Assembly (NCBI RefSeq): GCF_027595985.1
Contig: NC_073306.1
Span: 193,581,000-193,644,999, forward strand
Direction of reading: 5' to 3'
DNA from: Sorex araneus
Taxonomy: Eukaryota; Chordata; Mammalia; Eulipotyphla; Soricidae
DNA length: 64,000 nt
Numbering within the stretch: the stretch's first letter is position 1; the number at the start of each line of letters is the position of its first letter. The position numbers were made by a program, and so were the translations under genes. Below the pieces are notes generated by a model. That model was not told where the DNA came from, made no database searches, and worked only from the letters and a program-made list of their open reading frames with translations. Shown in pieces: positions 57,690 to 64,000 of the stretch.

Positions 57690-57800
57690 GCCTTGGCAAC
57701 TTTTTTAAAAAAATTTTTTTATTGAGTCACCATGTGGAAAGTTACAAAGTTTTCAGGTTTGAGTCTCAGTTATACAATTTGGCCACTCTTTTAGGGCCCT
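57690..57800 (-). repeat. Old L1 3' end remnant
   Basis: The sequence tttttttattgagtcaccat, then ggtttgagtctcagttatac matches the L1 tail in reverse. Confidence 0.6.
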
Positions 57801-57829
57801 CTCCTGCAGATCTTCGAGGACATTTTGTT

Positions 57830-60017
57830 TTCATCCCATTCACAATAGTCACTGTCACTGTCACTGTCATCCCTTTTCTCATCGATTTGTTCAAGGGGGC
57901 ACCAGTAACGTCTCACATTATTGTTACTTTTTTTTTGGCATATCCAATGCATCACGGATAGCTTGCTAGGCTCTACCATGCAGGCAGGAGACTCTCAGTA
58001 GCTTGCTGGGCTCTCCGAGAGGGGCAGAGGAATCGAACGCAGGTCGGAAATCAGAAAAGCAAGTACCTTGGAATAATCTTAACCAAAGAGGTGAAGGACC
58101 TATACAGGGAAATTTATAAAACACTACTTCAAGAAATAAAAGAGCACACTAGGAAACGGAGACACGTCCCCTGATCATGTACAGGGAGGATGAACATTAT
58201 CAAAATTGCAGTACTGCTCAAAGCACTATACAGATTTAATGCAGTCCCTATCAGGATATCCATGACATTTTTCAAAGAAATAGACAAAACACTCCTAAAA
58301 TTCATATGGAACAATAAACCCCCATGGATAGCTAGAGCACTTACGGGAAAAAAGAAGGTGGTTGGCATCACCTTCCCTAACTTCAAACTGTATTAAAAAG
58401 CAGTAATAATGAAAACAGCATTGGGTGTTGAGCTAGAAACAGACTTGCAGACTAATAGAACAGAGTTGAATATTCTGTCACAGACTGTCAAATATATGAT
58501 CACTTAAAGTTTGACAAACGATCAAGAAATGTGAAATGGAACAAGGAAATCTTCTTCAACAGGTGGTGCTGGAAAGACTGGATAGCTAACTGTAAAAACA
58601 TGAACTCTGATCTCTGTCTAATGGCAAGCACAAAAGTCAGATCAAAGTGGATTAAAGACCTCAATATCAGACATGAATCCATAAGGTACATGGAGGAAAA
58701 TGTAGGCAGAATACTCCATGACATTGAAGCAAAAACATCTTTAGGGATGAAACAGCACTAACCAAGCAAATGAAACAAACATAAACAAACGGGACTACAT
58801 CAAACTAAGAAGCTTCTGCACCTCAAAAGAAACAGTGACTAAAATACAGAGAGCCCATAGAATGGAAAAGAATATTTACCCAATACCCATCTGATAAGGG
58901 TTTAATATCCAGGATATACAAGACACTAGTAGAATTGTACAAGAAAAATCCTTCAAACTTATCAAAAAATGGGGAGAAGAAATAAACAGAAGCATCCTCA
59001 AAAAAGAAATATGCATGTCCAAAAGGCACATAAAAAAATGCTCCACATCGCTAACCAACAGAAAGATGCAAATCAAAACAACAATGACATGGCATCTCAC
59101 ACCACAGAGAAAGACACACATTCAAAAGAACAAAAACAACTAGCGCTGGTGTGGGTGTGGGAAAAAGGGACGCTCTTTCACTGTTGGTGGGAATGCTGAC
59201 TGGTCCAGCCTTCCTGAAAAGAATATAGACAGTCCTTTACAAACTAGAAATTGAGCTTCCATATGACCCTGCAATACCAATTCTGGGAATACGTCCCGAG
59301 GTGCAGAAAAGCACAGTGGAAATGACATCTGCACCTGTATGTTCATTGTAGCACTGTTCACAATAGCCAGAATCTGGAAACTACCCGAGTGGCCGAGAAC
59401 AGACGACTAGTTAAAGAAAGTTTGATACATCTACACAATGGAATACTATACAGCTGTTAGAAGAGATGAAGTCATGAAATTTGCTTATAAATGGATAGAC
59501 AAGGAGAGTATCATGCTAAATGAAATGAGTCAGAAAGAGAGGGACAGACATAGAAGGACTGCTCTCATTTGTGGAGTATAAAATAACAGAACACAAGACT
59601 GATATGCAAGTACAGTAGACACAAGGACCAGGAAGATTTCTCAATAGCTGGAAGCCTGCCTCATGAACGGACAGGGAGAGGACAGCTGGAATAAAGAAGG
59701 TATCACTAAGAAGATGATGGTTGGAGGAATCTGTCGGGATGGGAGATGTGTACTGAAAGTAGATAATGGACCAAACATGATAACCACTCAGTATCTGTAT
59801 TGCAAACCATAATGCCAAAAAGTAGAGAAAGACTATGAGAGAAATTGTCTGCCATGAAGGCTGGGAGAAGATGGGAAGGGGGGCTATGCTGGGGATATTG
59901 GTAGTGGGGGATATGCACTGGTTCAGGGATGGGTGTTTGATCATTGTATGATTGTAACTCAAACATGAAAGCTTGTAACTGTATCTCACAGTGATTCAAT
60001 AAAATAATAATAAAAAA
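57830..60017 (+). mobile_element. L1 LINE copy 3, 5'-truncated
   Basis: It begins inside ORF2 (tcatcccattcacaatag) and runs through the ORF2 3' part with stops to a 3'UTR ending gtgattcaataaaataataa. Flanks gaggacattttgtt (57,816-57,829) and gaagatattttgtt (60,018-60,031), 14 bp with two mismatches, mark the insertion. A SINE interrupts its start. Confidence 0.88.
57848..58046 (-). repeat. RTE-tailed SINE nested in L1 copy 3
   Basis: The sequence (tcactg)n, catcgatttgttcaaggggg, catatccaatgcatcacgga to ggaatcgaacgcaggtcgg interrupts L1 sequence that continues at gaaaatcagaaaagcaagta-like text near 58,047. The tRNA head is truncated. Confidence 0.85.
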
Positions 60018-60031
60018 GAAGATATTTTGTT

Positions 60032-60387
60032 GTCAGCCCTGCCTGCCTGTCATTGTCATGAAGATTCCTCTACTAATTATTGCCCTGCCTCTACCTTCTT
60101 TCCTTCTGTCCCTTTCCAACTACCTTCTGAGTCTCCTTATCGAGGCTCTGTTGGACCCTCCACCGAATCAACATCCGATACTCTCTCGTGTAGTCCTAAA
60201 GTCCCTCCTCAAAAACTAATCTCTGCCCCATCAGTAACCCTTATTAGCCTCACATATAAATAATAAACAATGTACCATCCTCATGGAACTCAATTCCAAT
60301 CTCAGAAACCTGCTCCTCTTGCTCTAAAATATTCATCACTTACAAATGGAGATTTTGATTGCATTCTAGTACCATGTCCCCTTCCTG
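60032..60387. other. Sequence between L1 and ERV LTR, unclassified
   Basis: A 78-codon open frame rich in Ser and Pro (60,027-60,263) resembles the low-complexity part of a retroviral gag polyprotein, but this is not convincing. No other feature was seen. Confidence 0.3.
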
Positions 60388-60898
60388 TTGGGGTCTCAGT
60401 AGCCGGCCTGAGACTTTGACTAAACACCCAGGCCCTAAAAGCAAGAGCCGGCCCTGTTTACAGGGGTCCAGGGGCCCTGCATTCCATACACTCCTGCATT
60501 CCACACACAGGCACTCTGGTTGAGGAGACAAGGGGATGAAGGGTGTGACAGTTAACATTTACCTGAGCTAGTAACACGGCCCTGAGATTGGGGAATACAA
60601 ATCATTAACTGGCATCTGTACTGAGCCCCACAAGGTAAATGTGATACATACGTGGAATGTTCCCCTGCCCTAGATTCAGTAAGAATCAGTAAACGGAGTC
60701 TGCTTGACCACCAGGCTTCCCTGCTCTGCTCGGTGACCTTCTCAGTCGGCTTCTTTCTTGGCAGTAGGAATCCTGCGGCGAGCAGATGGCCAGGGCAGAG
60801 GCTTCTCCCCTTCCTACTCCCTCACTATAGGGAGTAAGTCCGGTGACTTCGGGGCTCATACTCCAGTGTGCCAGGGTAGACTGGCCAGGACCCCGACT
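60388..60898 (+). repeat. 5' LTR of the betaretrovirus-like ERV (approximate)
   Basis: It starts tgttggggtctcagtagccg and ends shortly before the primer-binding site at 60,899. The GC-rich, promoter-like 3' half (gcggcgagcagatggccagg, then atagggagtaagtccggtga) fits R-U5. The exact right end and a polyadenylation signal could not be fixed. Confidence 0.6.
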
Positions 60899-60916
60899 TC
60901 TGGCGCCTGAATAGGG
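60899..60916 (+). other. tRNA-Lys-type primer-binding site
   Basis: The 18-mer tggcgcctgaatagggac differs at two positions from the complement of the 3' end of lysine tRNA-3 (known from lentiviruses and some betaretroviruses). It fixes the LTR boundary. Confidence 0.75.
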
Positions 60917-61528
60917 ACGAGGTGGATGTGGACAGCACGGACGTTGCTGGAGAAAGGTATTAACCCCTTTTCACCCCAAATTCATGAAGTAAAATAGGCG
61001 ACTGCCTCGTAGATACCTGGTTTGGTAATTCAGGTTGGGGAATGAACGGGCACTCAAGCTCTGTCCCCTGATAGTAAGGCAAACTATCAGAAGAGTCCTC
61101 CTTGAGTCAGGACTGTTTTGGTTAATTCCCACTTTGTTTTCGCTTCTCTCCCCTGCCTACGGGGTGCCTATCATCTGTTCTGTTTGTGTCCTGTCTCATT
61201 CTCGCTGTGTGCTTTCTTTAGGCTGGCAATATTCACCTCTTTCCCTGCAGGCACGGGTTGGGCACTTAAATGCCACCAGGGCGCCCACCACTTGAAGACA
61301 CCGTGAAAGGATTAGGGGGTCACAGTCGCAAGTCCCAGATAAACTTTCGTCCCCTGCAGAAGAAAAACTGTGCAACGGACAGGCACTCATTAACAAGCAT
61401 TCCATTTGTCACCATTTATTGCGGATGCTGCTGAGCCTCTCCTCTGTATTCTTTCCTTTGCCTTGGTGGTCTCCTAGTGGGACCATCATCTATCCTGATC
61501 TCCTTGACCCCACAAGATTCCCAATATC
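60917..61528 (+). other. ERV leader region
   Basis: Non-coding leader between primer-binding site and gag start; it would hold the splice donor and packaging signal. Neither was identified. Confidence 0.5.
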
Positions 61529-63060
61529 ATGGGCAACTCCATTCAGAATGTGCATCACACGGCTCTGAAGAATTTGCGCTATCTGCCAAAAAGCCGGGGG
61601 CTAGAATTTTCTGAGGATGGGGCATCTAAGATTTGGGGCATTATCCTTGACGTGGCTCCATGGGTCCCTACCGGGGATCTCTTTTTGTGGGACACCTGGG
61701 ACCAGGTAAAGAAGCTTATTATTAAACAGGCCATAAAGACAGGCAAAAAGCACCCGCCAGGTTTGCATGCAACAATAGCCGCCCTAAAAGCATGCTTCCA
61801 GGAGGAAAGATAGTACATCTCTCCTAGCACTAAACAAGCAGCCACTTCAGGGCCGCCCATCACCGGTCAGGATATAGAGGATAAAATAGCTGAAGAGATT
61901 TTGCGGGTAGACAGGTCTGAACACTCTCCCCCTACTGCCCCTTCGCAAGGAGCCTATGCTCCTTTTTTTGACACAAGACTGGAAAAGGATTACTGGAAAC
62001 CCCTCTAGGCCTTCCCCGTCAATCTCAACCTAGGAGGAGTCCGACCTGCAGCTTGGTATCCTTGGGAACCTGGGGACTTGAAAGAGTTAAAAAAAAAAAG
62101 CAGTGCCTGGGGATGGGCCCAACTCCCCCTGGGCCGACACCATCCTCCAGGGACTAGCCCATCAGCCCTGCACCACTGCAGACTGGAGAGCCCTTTGTAA
62201 AGCAGTGCTTCCCTGCACCCAGTTCATAAGATGGGCGCTTTCTTTAAGGAAGAGTGCCACACACAGGCAGATGGTAATGCCGCTGCCCAATCCCCTATCC
62301 CCATAATATATGGGCAGCTGTCAGGGACAGCAGACCAGTGGAGCACAGGCCTCCAGCAGGCTGCCATTCCTCATGCTTATCGAGATCAGGTTCGAGCCTT
62401 GGCGTTATCAGCCTGGCGGCGGCTGGGAAAAGGTCCCACTGAGGCTCCCCTGGGTGGAATGTGGCAAAAGATAGAGGAAGATCTACCAGCTTTTGTCGAC
62501 AGGGTCCAAAAGAGCACGGAGCGCGTTTCCTCCAGGGCAGCTGAGAGATCAGTTTATCAAACTGTTGGTATGGGACGGAATGACAACAGAGCATAGGACT
62601 GCTTGCGCGGGCATGAAAACCGTCTCCATAGATAATTGGATATGTGCTACCCAAGATTTAGGGTCCTCTATGCAGCAGACCCAGGTGCTAGCCGCAGCCT
62701 TACAGAATCAGAATGAGGGCCTTGCAGAAACTCTAGCAGGTGTGCTGCAAGCCCAGACGGAGTCTATGACACAGGCACTCTCCCAAGTCTTTGTGTCACT
62801 AGCACCTACCCAGAACCCCCCCACCCCCCAGTCATGGAGCAACGGAGAGTGTTATGTCTGTGGGGGAAAAGGGAACTTCTGCAGGAAATTCCCCAATAGA
62901 AAAATAAATGGAGTCCCTAGGCAAAGCCCCCCCAGACAGAGACCCATCCCATGAACACCATGCCCAAAGTGCAAGCAAGGATTCCACTGGGCAGCAGAAT
63001 GCAGGACGTTTAATGAGGGTAGTAATGAGCCTTTAAACTACAGGAGGGGCAACCCCCAAC
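61529..63060 (+). pseudogene. ERV gag (matrix, capsid, nucleocapsid), broken
   Basis: The ATG at 61,529 (MGNSIQNVH, myristoylation-type MGxxxS) opens a 94-codon matrix frame with the tryptophan-rich betaretroviral pattern, closed by TAG at 61,811. Capsid-like sequence follows across several frames, with a stop near 62,007 and a frame change at an A-run (62,091-62,100). It includes a major-homology-like stretch and QVRALALSAWRRLGKG near 62,390-62,435. Two zinc knuckles end the gene. The first (near 62,850, CYVCGGKGNFC) has lost its histidine. The second (near 62,970, CPKCKQGFHWAAEC) is a perfect CX2CX4HX4C. A TGA separates them. Confidence 0.8.
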
Positions 63061-63412
63061 CCCGTTAACAAAAGGGGGGAAAGAGTTCAATGTACATTGG
63101 AGTGTCCCCATTGTCAGGGGGATACAACCAAAGATAACCGTACTGCTGGACGGGAAGGAGTTCAAAGGGCAGCTCGACTCAGCCACAGATAGGACTATGA
63201 TTAGGATTGAGGAGGCCCTCCCAGAATGGAACCTGAGAGCAGGGCCAGGGGTCAGGGGGATAGGAGGAGGACAGCTGACCCTTGAGATCACTGATTTGGT
63301 CCAGTGGGTAGACCCCGATGGGAACACGGGGTTTATCCACCCACAACTTGTCAAAGGATTAGAGACTAACCTCATAGGACTTGACATCTTGCCTGGTGCC
63401 CAGGTTACCTAA
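63061..63412 (+). pseudogene. ERV protease, active site degenerate
   Basis: The frame that ends at 63,412 contains a retroviral aspartic-protease-like core: LLDGKEFKGQLDSATDRT at about 63,140-63,195, with the catalytic Asp kept but the following Thr-Gly-Ala replaced, then the later NLIGLDIL. It continues from the nucleocapsid by frame overlap or frameshift, as in betaretroviruses. It is judged inactive. Confidence 0.7.
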
Positions 63413-64000
63413 TCTCCAGAGCAATGACGGCTTCATCATCAGCACCCCCAATTCTAAAGGCCACTGCTCCCCAGGTCCATAAAATTACATGGCTCCCAGG
63501 ACCTCCAGTATGGGTAGAACAGTGACCGCTAAGTTTAGAAAAGCTAAAGGCTTTGAAGGAGCTTATTAATGAACAACTAATCCAGGGGCATCTCAGGCAG
63601 TCAGCTAGCCCCTGGAACATGCCTGTGTTTGTGATCAGAAAGGCCTCAGGGAAGTGGAGAATGCTTCAGCACCTTAGGAAGGTAAATGAGCGAATGAGAA
63701 TCCAGGGGATCCATTGAGGGGGATTCCCTGGATCCCTGCCACCGATTGCAGTCTCTTCCTAATTGTTCTTGACATGAAAGACTGTTTCTTTTCCATCCCC
63801 TTGCACCCAGATGATTGTGAAAAATTTGCATTCTCAGTCCCTAGCACCAATTTTTTAGGCCCAGATGAGAGATATGAGTGGATAGTACTGCCTCAAGGCA
63901 TGCCAAACAGCCCACCCTTCTGCCAACAGTATGTAGCGTCATTGCTGAGGCCCATACAAGAAATGACAGACATAGTTCTATATATCTACATGGATGATGC
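63413..64000 (+). pseudogene. ERV reverse transcriptase (pol), N-terminal part
   Basis: The frame reads [20 protein letters not shown] near 63,605-63,665, then VLDMKDCFFSIPLHPDDCEK, then LPQGM (63,888-63,902) and YMDD (63,987-63,998), the catalytic box. LPQGM (not LPQGF) fits betaretroviral and lentiviral enzymes. An early TAG and a short frame change near 63,710 break it. The rest of pol lies outside the window. Confidence 0.85.

Larger units (their letters stand above)
60388..64000 (+). mobile_element. Betaretrovirus-like endogenous provirus, 5' part
   Basis: The order is LTR, primer-binding site, leader, gag, pro, pol. It runs off the right edge inside the reverse transcriptase gene. Stops and frameshifts are spread over all genes, so it is an old, inactive class II (betaretroviral-like) ERV. 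It lies upstream of UGT2B copy B, in the opposite orientation to that gene. Confidence 0.85.

Noticed and set aside
56380-57690. Higher-GC block as an undescribed gene or ERV
   Set aside because: No long frame, splice pattern, LTR end or retroviral motif was found. It is recorded as unclassified only.
60027-60263. Ser/Pro-rich 78-codon frame as a separate gene
   Set aside because: It has no start context or homology. It lies between an L1 end and an ERV LTR and may be old retroviral sequence at best.

Overview
This is mammalian nuclear DNA: large intron-split genes in a dense background of retrotransposons. The commonest repeat is a tRNA-derived SINE (start ggggctggagcgatagcaca, A-tailed form ending gacccaaaaagc plus A-tail). 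From memory I associate this SINE with soricid shrews such as Sorex. I could not run a database search, so the species is inference.

The protein-coding content is a tandem array of UDP-glucuronosyltransferase 2B-like (UGT2B) genes, all on the minus strand. Copy B (54,313 down to 36,292) and copy A (27,659 down to 6,163) each have the six-exon UGT2 structure. Their internal exons are exactly 149, 132, 88 and 220 bp, with intact splice sites and reading frames (529 and 531 codons), so both look functional. A third copy, C, enters at the left edge. It has an intact exon 2 (202-54) but only the first third of exon 1 (1,015 to about 762), plus a frameshift and a retroposon in its promoter, so it looks like a pseudogene. 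UGT2B enzymes are ER-anchored and conjugate glucuronic acid to steroids, bile acids and xenobiotics. Exon 1 encodes the substrate-binding half, and exons 2-6 encode the UDP-glucuronic acid half and the membrane anchor.

Layout: 1-1,020 copy C remnant; 1.1-6.1 kb repeats, including a solo LTR nested in a SINE; 6.2-27.7 kb copy A, whose intron 5 carries a 4.8 kb L1 and whose intron 3 carries an RTE-type LINE and a probable LTR; 27.7-36.3 kb intergenic, with a partial provirus (broken env plus 3' LTR, minus strand) at 32.3-34.7 kb; 36.3-54.3 kb copy B, with a 5.2 kb L1 in intron 4; 54.3-60 kb upstream flank with a third, 5'-truncated L1; 60.4-64.0 kb the 5' part of a betaretrovirus-like provirus on the plus strand (LTR, lysine-type primer-binding site, gag, pro and RT up to its YMDD motif at the window edge), broken by stops and frameshifts.

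The most interesting non-coding theme is parasitism between retroelements. One tRNA-type SINE head occurs with two different 3' ends. One is an A-tail, as expected for L1 mobilisation. The other matches the 3' end of the RTE LINE at 20.6-21.9 kb, including its GATACA-type tandem tail. Longer GC-rich composites with the same RTE tail, and one composite with an L1 tail, are flanked by clear target-site duplications (TSDs). No CRISPR array, bacterial gene or confident free-standing RNA gene was seen.
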